This document shows, one piece after another, positions 42,872 through 51,641 of a DNA stretch of 64,000 nucleotides (positions are counted from its first letter, which is position 1; each line of letters begins with the position of its first letter). The notes beneath the pieces are model-generated. The model was not told the DNA's origin. It was given only the letters and a program-made list of their open reading frames with translations, and did no database searches. Source of the DNA: Pseudomonas kuykendallii. Lineage in GTDB: Bacteria; Pseudomonadota; Gammaproteobacteria; Pseudomonadales; Pseudomonadaceae. A program made the position numbers and the translations under genes. Where the stretch lies: assembly GCF_900106975.1 (NCBI RefSeq), contig NZ_FNNU01000003.1, positions 310,001-374,000 on the forward strand. The letters are read 5' to 3'.

Positions 42872-42929
42872 AGGACTAACGGACCAACAGCAGGAAAACC
42901 GACAAAAATTCGTCACCCTGCTCGAACCG

Positions 42930-44090
42930 TCAGTTTTTCCCCGCCCTGGCCATGCAGCGCTTCCAGCGCTCGTCGACGCGCTGGGCGAACCAGGCGGTGG
43001 TCAGGGTGCGGGTGATCTTCGGGCTTTCCAGGGTGATGCCCGGCAGCACCGCACGCGGCAGCGGCTTGCCGGCCTTGGCGTCGGCCAGGGCGAAGACGCG
43101 CCGGTAGAGGTCGGTGTCCTCGAAGTCGAGGCTGTCGCCATGGTTCAGCGCGCGCCGAATGTCGCCGTCGCTCATCTCCAGGCGCTTGCCCAGGGTGCGC
43201 ACCGCGCGCTCGGTCTGCCCGGCCAGCGGCGAGTTGGGCAGCAGCAGGTCGCCGTCCAGCGCCAGCTTGATCCCGGTCAGCCGGCTCACCGCGCTCTGGA
43301 ACGCGGCGTTGCGGCTGGCATACCAGCCGGCGTTGAAGTCGGCGAAGCGGTACAGCGGCTGCGGGTAGTTCACCGGATAGCCGAGCAGATGGGCCGTGCC
43401 GAAGTACAGCCCGCCGCGGCGGCTGAACACTTCCTGGCGGATCGAGCCGTCGACCGGGTACGGATACCCCCGCGCGTGCGCCTGGGCGAAGTCGATGCTG
43501 ACCTGCATCGGCCCGCCGGTGTGCACCGGGTTGAGACCGCCGAACAGCTGGCGCCCCATGGGCACCATGCTGATGAAGTCGTCGAAGATCGCGCTCAGTT
43601 CCTTTTCCGTGCGCACCGCCGCGAGGCGCTGGCTGTAGGTCCTGCCATTCGGCGAGTCGATGCGCAGTGCGGCGCTGACGAGGAAACCCGGTACGTGCAG
43701 CGCGCCGGCGCGGCGGTCGATTTCCGCGCGGGCGATCTTCGCCAGCCCGGCCACCGGCGGGTCGGCCTGGAAGGTCGACTCCTGCTCGGTCACCGCCAGC
43801 ACCGCGCAGAGGTTCTCGGTGGTGGTGGAAATCTCCTGCGCGGAGAACGCGGTGTAGATGTCCGCCGCCCAGCCGTTGCGGTCGGCGACGCTGGCCGGCA
43901 TCAGCCGGACGATCTCCGCGCGCACCACCTCGGCGGCGCGCTCCGGCGGCTCCTGCGGCCGCTGCGTGCCGCACCCGGCGAGCAGCAGCGCGAGGCAGGC
44001 GATGAAGGGAAGACACGGGCCGCGACGGACGACAGCGGTTGTCGGTGAGCGGTACGCCGGTGCGGCGAAGTCGATGCGAGGAGGATTCAT
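42930..44090 (-). CDS. DUF1615 lipoprotein
   Basis: A 386-aa protein with a lipobox LLLAGC-G at residues about 35-41. The preceding 30 residues (NPPRIDFAAPAYRSP and on) are unusually long for a lipoprotein signal, and no internal ATG offers a shorter start. The domain has NGWAADIYTAFSAQEI, ENLCAVLAVTEQESTFQ and GGPMQVSIDFAQAHARGYPYP, a lysozyme-like glutamate context (AVTEQESTF), so a cell-wall-lytic activity is conceivable. The DUF1615 name implies no established function. It is expressed toward the csg operon, 120 bp before it. Confidence 0.82.
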   Translation of the reverse strand: MNPPRIDFAAPAYRSPTTAVVRRGPCLPFIACLALLLAGCGTQRPQEPPERAAEVVRAEIVRLMPASVADRNGWAADIYTAFSAQEISTTTENLCAVLAVTEQESTFQADPPVAGLAKIARAEIDRRAGALHVPGFLVSAALRIDSPNGRTYSQRLAAVRTEKELSAIFDDFISMVPMGRQLFGGLNPVHTGGPMQVSIDFAQAHARGYPYPVDGSIRQEVFSRRGGLYFGTAHLLGYPVNYPQPLYRFADFNAGWYASRNAAFQSAVSRLTGIKLALDGDLLLPNSPLAGQTERAVRTLGKRLEMSDGDIRRALNHGDSLDFEDTDLYRRVFALADAKAGKPLPRAVLPGITLESPKITRTLTTAWFAQRVDERWKRCMARAGKN

Positions 44091-44270
44091 CGGCCATCAA
44101 TAACCGCATCCGCACTGCCCGGGCAACCCGCAGCCGTTGGGCGGTCGGCGCGGGATGAAAAAGGACTGTTCGGCCGCCCGCCAATCGGATAAAAAGCAGC
44201 CCAGCCAACCCACCCGTATTTCCCTACCAGGCCCGCCGTTCGACGCTGCCGTCGGCCCGAGAAACGAATA

Positions 44271-46559
44271 ATGAAAAGGCTGTATCTGCTTGGGCTTCTG
44301 GCCTGCCTCGTTCAACCGGCATTCGCCGACGTCAAACCCACCGCCGCCCAGGACAGGCAGGCGTTCATCGCCGACCTCATCGGCCGCATGACCCTCGAGG
44401 AAAAGATCGGCCAGCTGCGCCTGATCAGCATCGGCGCGGACATGCCGCAACCGCAGATCCTCAAGGAAATCGCCGCCGGGCACATCGGCGGCACCTTCAA
44501 CACGGTCACCCGCGCCGACAACCGGCCGCTTCAGGATGCCGCAGTCAGCAGCCGGCTGAAGATCCCGATCTTCTTCGCCTACGACGTGGTCCACGGCCAC
44601 CGCACGATCTTCCCGATCAGCCTGGCGCTGGCGTCGAGCTGGGACATGCAGGCGGTCGCCCTGGCCGGCCGCACCTCGGCCATCGAGGCCGCCGCCGACG
44701 GCATCGACATGACCTTCGCGCCGATGGTCGACATCACCCACGACCCGCGCTGGGGCCGCACCTCGGAAGGCTTCGGCGAAGACCCGCACCTGGTCTCGAT
44801 GACCGGCGCCACCATGGTCAAGGCGTTTCAGGGCGCCGCGCCGAACACCGCCGACAGCGTGATGGCCAGCGTCAAGCACTTCGCCCTCTATGGCGCGGTG
44901 GAAGGCGGTCGCGACTACAACACCGTGGACATGAGCCCGGTGCGCATGTACCAGGAGTACCTGCCGCCCTACAAGGCCGCCCTCGATGCCGGCAGCGGCG
45001 GCGTGATGGTGGCGCTGAACTCGATCAACGGCGTGCCGGCCACCGCCAACACCTGGCTGATGCACGACCTGCTGCGCAAGGAATGGGGCTTCAAGGGCGT
45101 CACCGTGAGCGACCACGGCGCGGTCACCGAGCTGATCAACCACGGCGTCGCCGACAACGAGCGCGAGGCCGCCAAGCTGGCGATCAAGGCCGGCATCGAC
45201 CTCTCCATGCACGACTCGCTGTACCGCGATGAACTGCCGGGCCTGGTGAAATCCGGCGAGGTCAGCGTGCAGGAAATCGACAACGCGGTGCGCGAGGTGC
45301 TCGGCGCCAAGTACGACATGGGCCTGTTCGCCGACCCCTACCTGCGCATTGGCAAGGCCACCGACGACCCGCAGGACAACAACGCCGAAAGCCGACTGCA
45401 CCGCGAGGCCGCGCGCGACGTGGCGCGCAAGTCGATGGTGCTGCTGAAGAACGAGGCCCGGACGCTGCCGCTGAAGAAGCAGGGCAGGATTGCGCTGATC
45501 GGCCCGCTGGGCGATGCCAAGGTCGACATGCTCGGCAGCTGGTCCGCCGCCGGCGTGCCGATGCAGGCGGTCACCCTCTACCAGGGCCTGCGCAACGCGG
45601 TGGGCGACAAGGCGCAGGTGGTCTATGCGCGCGGCGCCAACGTCACCGACGATGCGCATGTCGTCGACTACTTGAACTTCCTCAACTGGGACGCCCCGGA
45701 AGTGGTGCAGGACCCGCGCCCGCCGAAGGAGCTGATCGCCAACGCGGTGGAGGTCGCCCGTCAGGCCGACGTCATCGTCGCCGCGGTGGGCGAGTCGCGC
45801 GGCATGTCCCACGAGTCCTCCAGCCGCACCAGCCTGAGCATTCCGGCCAGCCAGCGCGCGCTGCTCAAGGCGCTCAAGGCCACCGGCAAACCCCTGGTGA
45901 TCGTGCTGATGAACGGCCGTCCGTTGCAGCTGAACTGGGCCCAGGCCAACGCCGACGCGATCCTGGAGACCTGGTTCAGCGGCACCGAAGGCGGCAACGC
46001 CATCGCCGACGTGCTGTTCGGCGACTACAATCCGTCCGGCAAGCTGCCGATCTCCTTCCCGCGCTCGGTCGGGCAGATCCCCACCTACTACAACCACCTG
46101 CGCATCGGCCGGCCTTTCATCGAGGGCAAGCCGGGCAACTACACCTCGCAGTACTTCGAGGAGCCCAACGGCGCGCTGTACCCGTTCGGCTACGGCCTGA
46201 GCTACACCCAGTTCAGCCTGTCCGACATCAGCCTGTCGAGTGCCACGCTGCGGCGCGATGGCCGGCTCGAAGCCAGCGTGACGCTGAAGAACACCGGCAC
46301 GCGTGACGGCGAAACGGTGGTGCAGCTGTACATCCAGGACATCGCCGCCTCGATGATCCGCCCGGTCAAGGAGCTGAAGGACTTTCGCAAGGTCATGCTC
46401 AAGGCCGGCGAGGAGCAGGTGGTGCGCTTCGACATCGACGAGGACGAGCTGAAGTTCTACAACGCGCAACTCCAGCACGTGGCCGAGGCCGGCCGTTTCA
46501 ACCTGCAGATCGGCCTGGATTCGAAGGACGTGAAGCAGCAGGGCTTCGAGCTGCGCTGA
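44271..46559 (+). CDS. bglX: Periplasmic beta-glucosidase BglX (GH3)
   Basis: A 762-aa glycoside hydrolase family 3 enzyme. It has a signal peptide (LYLLGLLACLVQPAFA-D), a TIM barrel with nucleophile D281 in GVTVSDHGAVTEL, an alpha/beta sandwich (YDMGLFADPYL, KSMVLLKNEARTLPLKKQGRIALIGPLGD) and a C-terminal fibronectin III-like domain (GLSYTQFSLSDISLSSATL). Length agrees with E. coli BglX. It hydrolyses beta-glucosides or short glucans in the periplasm. Confidence 0.95.
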   Translation: MKRLYLLGLLACLVQPAFADVKPTAAQDRQAFIADLIGRMTLEEKIGQLRLISIGADMPQPQILKEIAAGHIGGTFNTVTRADNRPLQDAAVSSRLKIPIFFAYDVVHGHRTIFPISLALASSWDMQAVALAGRTSAIEAAADGIDMTFAPMVDITHDPRWGRTSEGFGEDPHLVSMTGATMVKAFQGAAPNTADSVMASVKHFALYGAVEGGRDYNTVDMSPVRMYQEYLPPYKAALDAGSGGVMVALNSINGVPATANTWLMHDLLRKEWGFKGVTVSDHGAVTELINHGVADNEREAAKLAIKAGIDLSMHDSLYRDELPGLVKSGEVSVQEIDNAVREVLGAKYDMGLFADPYLRIGKATDDPQDNNAESRLHREAARDVARKSMVLLKNEARTLPLKKQGRIALIGPLGDAKVDMLGSWSAAGVPMQAVTLYQGLRNAVGDKAQVVYARGANVTDDAHVVDYLNFLNWDAPEVVQDPRPPKELIANAVEVARQADVIVAAVGESRGMSHESSSRTSLSIPASQRALLKALKATGKPLVIVLMNGRPLQLNWAQANADAILETWFSGTEGGNAIADVLFGDYNPSGKLPISFPRSVGQIPTYYNHLRIGRPFIEGKPGNYTSQYFEEPNGALYPFGYGLSYTQFSLSDISLSSATLRRDGRLEASVTLKNTGTRDGETVVQLYIQDIAASMIRPVKELKDFRKVMLKAGEEQVVRFDIDEDELKFYNAQLQHVAEAGRFNLQIGLDSKDVKQQGFELR

Positions 46560-46580
46560 GCAGCGCTGGCGCTTCCGCGC

Positions 46581-46606
46581 GCAGGGTGGGCCTTGGTCCA
46601 CCCTGC
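46581..46606. repeat. Hairpin repeat, variant copy
   Basis: Arms GCAGGGTGGGC/A and TCCACCCTGC form a stem around CCTTGG. It is 22 bp after bglX and probably terminates it, and is the outer copy of the duplicated hairpin. Confidence 0.6.
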
Positions 46607-46619
46607 GCCGCCCCGCCCT

Positions 46620-46715
46620 CTACCAGCCCGGCACACCCTGGCGGATCGCCGGGGAAAAGTCCGCCCGCCCGGCCGCCTGCTTGGCCCGCTCGGTGATCCG
46701 CCCGCGCTCGCGCAG
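46620..46715 (-). pseudogene. Duplicated 3' fragment of DUF4105 gene
   Basis: These 96 bp repeat 46753-46848 with five mismatches. On the minus strand they encode LRERGRITERAKQAAGRADF, then SPAIRQGVPGW and a stop: the last 31 codons of the intact DUF4105 gene, with Thr-to-Ala and Leu-to-Pro changes. It has no start and cannot be a gene; it is the decayed outer copy of a tandem duplication. Confidence 0.85.
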
Positions 46716-46719
46716 CACC

Positions 46720-46745
46720 GTAGGGTGGGCTGAAGCCCACCCTAC
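46720..46745. repeat. Hairpin repeat (TAGGGTGGGC family), copy 2
   Basis: Perfect arms GTAGGGTGGGCT(T) / AGCCCACCCTAC with loop GA-like centre (TGAAG). It follows the DUF4105 stop by 7 bp and likely terminates that gene. The same sequence is at 28047-28067. Confidence 0.75.
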
Positions 46746-46752
46746 CGCCGCC

Positions 46753-47742
46753 CTACCAGCCCGGCACGCCCTGGCGGATCGCCAGGGAAAAGTCCGTCCG
46801 TCCCGCCGCCTGCTTGGCCCGCTCGGTGATCCGCCCGCGCTCGCGCAGTTGCTCCAGCGACAGCCCCGGTTGCAGGCCGCCCTGCTCCATCACGTAGCCG
46901 GGCAGGTAGCCGCTGAGCAGCAGCCGGTAATCCAGCGGCAGGCCGCCGACGATCTTCTGCATCATCTGGAACACCAGCGTCGTGCAGTTGGCGGTGGCAC
47001 TGTTGTACCAGCGCGGTTCCCGCTGCAGCTCATTGGCCTGTTCGACGTACGCCAGCAGCAGTTGGCGGATGTCCTCGCGCGGCAGGTCCACGCGGTAAAG
47101 GTAATCGTCCTCGCCACGCACGTTGGTGCGTACCGCGACGATATCCCGCTCTTCGGCGGCGATGATGCTCAGTTCGTACTGTTTGAAGAAGCCGGCCAGC
47201 GACGAATAGCTTTCGCCCTTCTCCTTGCGGATTTCCACAGAGAAGGTCAGGAAACGGCCGTCGCCGAAACCGAAGGACACCAGCACATGGGCGATCGCCG
47301 GCATCCCCCAGTAGGACGTGACGAAGTCGACGGACTCCAGTCGGGAAAGGTCATAGCGTTGTGCCTGCCAACGCACGTCGAAGTCCTCGTCGCTGCGCCA
47401 GGTGAAGTCGCGCACCTGATCCATGAGCAGGACGTCGCCCTCGACCCGGCCGGTGGCGAGCTTGGCCACGTCGGGGCTCCAGTCGCGGGTCGCTGACGGC
47501 GCGATGGCGTTCCACCAGACCAGCAGCGCGGCGAAACCGAGCGCGTAGCCAGCCAGGCCGAGCAGCACCCGGTGGCGCCAGAGCAGCACCAGCGCAAGCA
47601 CGCTCAGCAGCACCCACGCCGCGGCACCGGCATAGCGCAGCGCCGTCGGGCCGGGCAGCCGGTAGCTCAGCGCCAACGCGGCCCAGGCCGCCGAGGCCAG
47701 CACCAGCAGCGAAGTCAGGGTAAGCAGAAGTACACGCCACAT
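46753..47742 (-). CDS. DUF4105 membrane protein
   Basis: A 329-aa protein with two or three N-terminal helices (LLLTLTSLLVLASAAWAALAL; AWVLLSVLALVLLWRHRVLLGLAGYALGFAALLVWW). A large periplasmic domain follows, with FVTSYWGMPAIAHVLVSFGFGDGRFLTFSVEIRKEKGE and a His/Cys-containing NSATANCTTLVFQMMQ that resembles a cysteine-peptidase-like site. DUF4105 proteins are widespread but uncharacterised. I preferred 47742 (MWRVLLL), with AGGG nine bases upstream, to 47751. Its final 31 codons are duplicated just downstream. Confidence 0.82.
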   Translation of the reverse strand: MWRVLLLTLTSLLVLASAAWAALALSYRLPGPTALRYAGAAAWVLLSVLALVLLWRHRVLLGLAGYALGFAALLVWWNAIAPSATRDWSPDVAKLATGRVEGDVLLMDQVRDFTWRSDEDFDVRWQAQRYDLSRLESVDFVTSYWGMPAIAHVLVSFGFGDGRFLTFSVEIRKEKGESYSSLAGFFKQYELSIIAAEERDIVAVRTNVRGEDDYLYRVDLPREDIRQLLLAYVEQANELQREPRWYNSATANCTTLVFQMMQKIVGGLPLDYRLLLSGYLPGYVMEQGGLQPGLSLEQLRERGRITERAKQAAGRTDFSLAIRQGVPGW

Positions 47743-47976
47743 GAACGTCATCCCTATCAGGGCCGGAAATTGAGAGAGCCTCGCCTCGAGGCGGGCCTGC
47801 ATCCTATCGCGACGGACGGCGATGCCCGTCTCCGCTAGGGACAGTTCCGCGGCCGATTCGTCCCGCCGCACGCGGCTCGGAAGAAAACCGCTGCCGCTGC
47901 CGGAACGCCTGCAGGCACGCATGGTCGGAGCTTTCTACAACACCGGACACATCGGCCGCCGCAGTGGAGAGCGCAG

Positions 47977-48639
47977 ATGGGTACTGTTTACTACGTCGGA
48001 ACCTGCCCGCATTGCCTGGCCACCAAGCGCACCTTCACCTCGTGCCGACAGACGCTGCTGCGCAAGAACGAGTCCGGCTCGCGCTGGCGCCTGCAGATGA
48101 GCTGCAACACCTGTACGCTCCGCGTCGACGTACTGCTGGCCTCTGCCGGACTCGACGGCCCGCTGGATGGCCCCGGCTCGATCACCCTTCCGCGTCACGG
48201 CGGGCAGATCGCGCCGGCGCTGCCGTTCGTCGTCCACGCGGTGTATCCGAAACCGCGGGCGATCCCCGCGCCCTTCGCCACGCCGTTGCAGCCAGCGGAT
48301 CGCCTCTCGGCGGCCCGCGCGCGGCTGGCACTCGGCGACTTCGAAGCCTGCGCGACACTCTGTGTCAGCGCGCTGGACCTGGCCAGCCACGACCTGCTGC
48401 CGGGCACCGCCGGCCTTCGCGAGCGTTTCCATCGTCTGCGCAACGAGGGCGTGATCCCGTCGGCGCTGGCTGCCTGGGGTCATTTCGTCCGCATCGAGGG
48501 CAGCGCCGCGACGCTGCTCGACGATGACGTCGCCGAGGAGGAAGCCCAGGAACTGCTGGACTTCACCGAGACCTTCCTGCTGTTCGCCTTTTCCCGCCCC
48601 GGCGCGGGAATCGCCGCGCCTCGCCGGCGCGCGGGCTGA
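47977..48639 (+). CDS. DUF4145-like protein with zinc ribbon
   Basis: A 220-aa cytosolic protein. The N-terminal 50 residues hold a zinc-ribbon-like set (CPHC at about 10-13 and CNTC at about 43-46). Residues about 105-205 are helical and end in VAEEEAQELLDFTETFLLFAF, the pattern of DUF4145, a domain found in stand-alone proteins and in restriction-type enzymes. No catalytic domain is present. It stands alone between the DUF4105 and gluconate dehydrogenase genes. Confidence 0.7.
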   Translation: MGTVYYVGTCPHCLATKRTFTSCRQTLLRKNESGSRWRLQMSCNTCTLRVDVLLASAGLDGPLDGPGSITLPRHGGQIAPALPFVVHAVYPKPRAIPAPFATPLQPADRLSAARARLALGDFEACATLCVSALDLASHDLLPGTAGLRERFHRLRNEGVIPSALAAWGHFVRIEGSAATLLDDDVAEEEAQELLDFTETFLLFAFSRPGAGIAAPRRRAG

Positions 48640-49119
48640 TCCGAGGACCGGTTTCCGCAGCCGCAGCGCCAACGGATCGACTGACCGACATCCCCCTTCG
48701 CGACGAGAGAAGGCGCGCATCAGCTCCCTGATGCCGAACCCTTTCTGCGCTCGGTCGCACGCCGCATCTCTACCCTCGATCCGCTGGAATCAACGGCCTA
48801 CATGGCGTCAAGCCCTGCGGGAACAAAAACGGCTGGATTGATATCAAATTTGTAACAGTGAATTGCACAACTTTTTCACTGCGGCAATTTGTAACACCTT
48901 ACCCTATAAAAACGTCGGGAAGAGACGACCAACGGACCACGGCCAATCGGTTCCGGTGCAGCGCATCGACCTGGCCCCTGCCCCTCAAAGGTCGCGTGCC
49001 CCCACGTGGATGTTTCCGCCTGCGCCTGCATGGCAACGGCACCACCGTGAACTGATAGCGACTACGCCGCTTTCGGCGAGCAGCCCCGGCTCGTCAGACG
49101 CGTATCGCAGGAGCCTCGC
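48640..49119. promoter_or_regulatory. Upstream region of gluconate dehydrogenase operon
   Basis: A 480-bp gene-free stretch. An AT-rich core at 48845-48910 contains an 11-bp direct repeat AATTTGTAACA at 48847-48857 and 48886-48896 (39 bp apart), and between the copies an inverted repeat CAGTGAA (48856-48862) / TTCACTG (48875-48881). CTATAAAA (48903-48910) is a -10-like sequence. No clear -35 was identified. It looks like a regulated promoter; the regulator is unknown. Confidence 0.45.
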
Positions 49120-49866
49120 ATGACCGATAAATCCAAAGGCTTTACCCGACGGCAGATCCTTGTCTCGTCGGCGGCTTCGCTCGCCGTCGGCGCCGCCGCC
49201 AGCGCCAAGGCGGCCACCGTAGCCGGTACGCCCGGGTGGATTCCCTTCGACCACAACGGCCCGATGCACTACGACACACCCGGCTGGCAGTTCTTCACGG
49301 CCGAGGAAGCCCGCGAAGTCGAGGCGATCGTCGAGCGCCTGATTCCCGCCGACGACCTCAGCGTCAGTGGCAAGGACGCCGGCTGCGCGGTGTTCATCGA
49401 CCGTCAGCTGGCCGGCGAGTACGGCACCTTCGCCCGCCTCTACCGCGAAGGCCCCTTCACGCCGGGCACGCCGGCGCAGGCGGACCAGTCGCCGCTGGTG
49501 CCGCAGGAGCGTTACCGCATCGGCCTCGCCGCCCTCGGCAAGTACTGCCAGGCGCAGTTCCAGAAGCCGTTCAGCGGCCTCGAGGGCGAGCAGCGCGACA
49601 AGGTGCTGACCGATCTGGAGAAAGGCGCGATCACCCTCGAGGGCATCGACGCCCAGTTCTTCTTCCAGCAGGTGCTGGGCAACACCATGGAAGGCTTCTT
49701 CGCCGACCCGATCTACGGCGGCAACCGCGACATGGTGAGCTGGAAAATGATCGGTTTCCCCGGTGCGCGTTATGACTACCGCGACTACATCGCGCTGCAT
49801 AACCAGAAGCTCGACCTGGTACCGCTCTCCATCATCGGCAGCTCCGCCTGGAACAAGAAGGGTTAA
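49120..49866 (+). CDS. Gluconate 2-dehydrogenase subunit 3 (gamma)
   Basis: A 248-aa Tat-exported subunit (GFTRRQILVSSAASLAVGAAASAKA) of the membrane-bound, periplasm-facing flavin gluconate dehydrogenase. It has the family pattern FFTAEEAREVEAIVERLIPADD and DAGCAVFIDRQLAGEYG. It probably carries the folded complex through Tat. AGGAG lies 9 nt before the ATG. First gene of a three-gene operon. Confidence 0.94.
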   Translation: MTDKSKGFTRRQILVSSAASLAVGAAASAKAATVAGTPGWIPFDHNGPMHYDTPGWQFFTAEEAREVEAIVERLIPADDLSVSGKDAGCAVFIDRQLAGEYGTFARLYREGPFTPGTPAQADQSPLVPQERYRIGLAALGKYCQAQFQKPFSGLEGEQRDKVLTDLEKGAITLEGIDAQFFFQQVLGNTMEGFFADPIYGGNRDMVSWKMIGFPGARYDYRDYIALHNQKLDLVPLSIIGSSAWNKKG

Positions 49867-49871
49867 TCGAC

Positions 49872-51641
49872 ATGGCTACACCTAAGAAACTTCCCGCCAC
49901 CGACGTGGTGGTCGTGGGCCTCGGCTGGGCGGGCTCGATCATCGCCAAGGAACTCGCCGACGAAGGCCTGAACGTGATGGGCTTCGAGCGCGGCCCGTGG
50001 CGCGACACCGCCGTGGACTTCAACCTGGCGTCCGCCACCGACGAGTTGCGCTACAACCGCCGCCAGGAACTGATGCTGCGGACCAAGCAGAACACCTGCA
50101 CGATGCGCAACACGCCGGCCGAGACCGCCCTGCCGATGCGCGACTGGGGTTCCTTCCACCCCGGCAACGGCACCGGGGGCGCCGGCAACCACTGGGCCGG
50201 CATCACCTTTCGCTTCCAGCCCACTGAATTCCGCCTCGCCAGCTACCTGCAGGAACGCTATGGCAAGGAAGTACCCGCCGAGCTGACCCTGCAGGACTGG
50301 GGCACCACCTGGGAGGAAATGGAACCGCACTACGACGCCTTCGAGCGCCTGGCAGGGGTTTCCGGCAAGGCCGGCAACCTCAACGGCACCGTCGTCGAGG
50401 GCGGCAACCCGTTCGAGGGCGCCCGCTCCCGGGAATACCCGAACCCGCCGACCGCTCAGACCTACGCCCCGACGCTGTTCGCCGAAGCCGCGCGCAACCT
50501 GGGCTACAAGCCGTTCCCGGTGCCCTCGGCGCTGGCCTCGCAGGCCTACACCAACCAGTACGGCGTGACCATGGGGCCGTGCACCTTCTGCGGTTTCTGC
50601 ACCAACTACGGCTGCGCCAACTATTCCAAGGCCAGCGCCATCGTCAACGTGCTGCCAGCGCTGATCCGCAAGCCCAACTTCACCGCCAAGACCAATGCCG
50701 AAGTGCTGAAGGTCACGCTGGACAGCACCGGCAAGAAAGCCACCGGGATCATCTACGTCGATGCCAACGGCGATCAGTTCGAGCAGCCGGCGGAGATCGT
50801 CGTGGTCGCCGCGTTCATCTTCGAGAACGTGCGTCTGATGCTGCTTTCCGGCGTCGGCCAGCCCTACGACCCGGTCACCAACACCGGCACCACCGGGCGC
50901 AACTACGCCTACCAGACGGCCAACAGCGTGCGCATGTTCTTCGATGACAAGAACTTCAATCCCTTCATCGGCGGCGGCGCCATCGGCATGGGCATCGACG
51001 AGTTCAACAACGACAACTTCGACCACGCGGGCCTTGGCTTCGTCGGCGGCGGCAGCACCCGGGTGACGCCGATCGGCGCCGCGCCGATCGACTCGCGCCC
51101 GGTGCCGCCGGGCACCCCGGCCTGGGGTTCGCAGTGGAAGAAGGCGACCGTGGAGAACTACGCCAGCTCGATGTCCATCGGTTGCGAGGCGAGCAGCTAC
51201 AGCAAACGCACCAACTACCTGTCGCTGGACCCGAACTACACCGACCCGCACGGTCGCCCGCTGCTGCGCATCACCTTCGACTTCCCGGAGAACGACCTGC
51301 GCATGGCCGAGTACTGCACCAACAAGGTCGCCGAGATCGCCAAGAGCATGAACCCCCGGGCGTTTTTCCCCTCGCCGCGCAAGGGGCCGTGGGCGAACAC
51401 CTCGTACCAGTCCTCGCACATCGTCGGCGGTTTCATCATGGGCGCCGATCCGAAGAACAGCTCGGTGAACAAACACCTGCAGGTCTGGGGCGTGCCGAAC
51501 CTGTTCGTGGTCGGCTCCTCGGCCTTCCCGCAGAACCCCGGCTACAACCCGACGGGCACCGTGGGCGCCCTGGCCTTCAAGGCCGCGGATGCGATCCGCA
51601 GGCTCTATCTCAAGCGTCCGGGGGAGATGATCAGCGTATGA
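49872..51641 (+). CDS. Gluconate 2-dehydrogenase flavoprotein subunit (GMC)
   Basis: A 589-aa GMC oxidoreductase that oxidises D-gluconate to 2-ketogluconate. FAD is bound by VVVGLGWAGSIIAKELADEGLNVMGFERG. Residues FCGFCTNYGCANYSKAS give a Cys-rich loop typical of this subunit, and FVVGSSAFPQNPGYNPTGTVGALAF is the C-terminal GMC signature. It follows subunit 3 by 5 bp, lacks its own signal and overlaps the cytochrome gene by 4 bp. Confidence 0.95.
   Translation: MATPKKLPATDVVVVGLGWAGSIIAKELADEGLNVMGFERGPWRDTAVDFNLASATDELRYNRRQELMLRTKQNTCTMRNTPAETALPMRDWGSFHPGNGTGGAGNHWAGITFRFQPTEFRLASYLQERYGKEVPAELTLQDWGTTWEEMEPHYDAFERLAGVSGKAGNLNGTVVEGGNPFEGARSREYPNPPTAQTYAPTLFAEAARNLGYKPFPVPSALASQAYTNQYGVTMGPCTFCGFCTNYGCANYSKASAIVNVLPALIRKPNFTAKTNAEVLKVTLDSTGKKATGIIYVDANGDQFEQPAEIVVVAAFIFENVRLMLLSGVGQPYDPVTNTGTTGRNYAYQTANSVRMFFDDKNFNPFIGGGAIGMGIDEFNNDNFDHAGLGFVGGGSTRVTPIGAAPIDSRPVPPGTPAWGSQWKKATVENYASSMSIGCEASSYSKRTNYLSLDPNYTDPHGRPLLRITFDFPENDLRMAEYCTNKVAEIAKSMNPRAFFPSPRKGPWANTSYQSSHIVGGFIMGADPKNSSVNKHLQVWGVPNLFVVGSSAFPQNPGYNPTGTVGALAFKAADAIRRLYLKRPGEMISV

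Noticed and set aside
44097-46601. An 834-codon minus-strand frame over bglX.
   Set aside because: Mirror of the bglX coding sequence; no domain and no ribosome-binding site.
46498-46740. An 80-codon minus-strand frame between bglX and the DUF4105 gene.
   Set aside because: It is out of frame with the duplicated DUF4105 end and overlaps the bglX stop; it is explained by the repeat.
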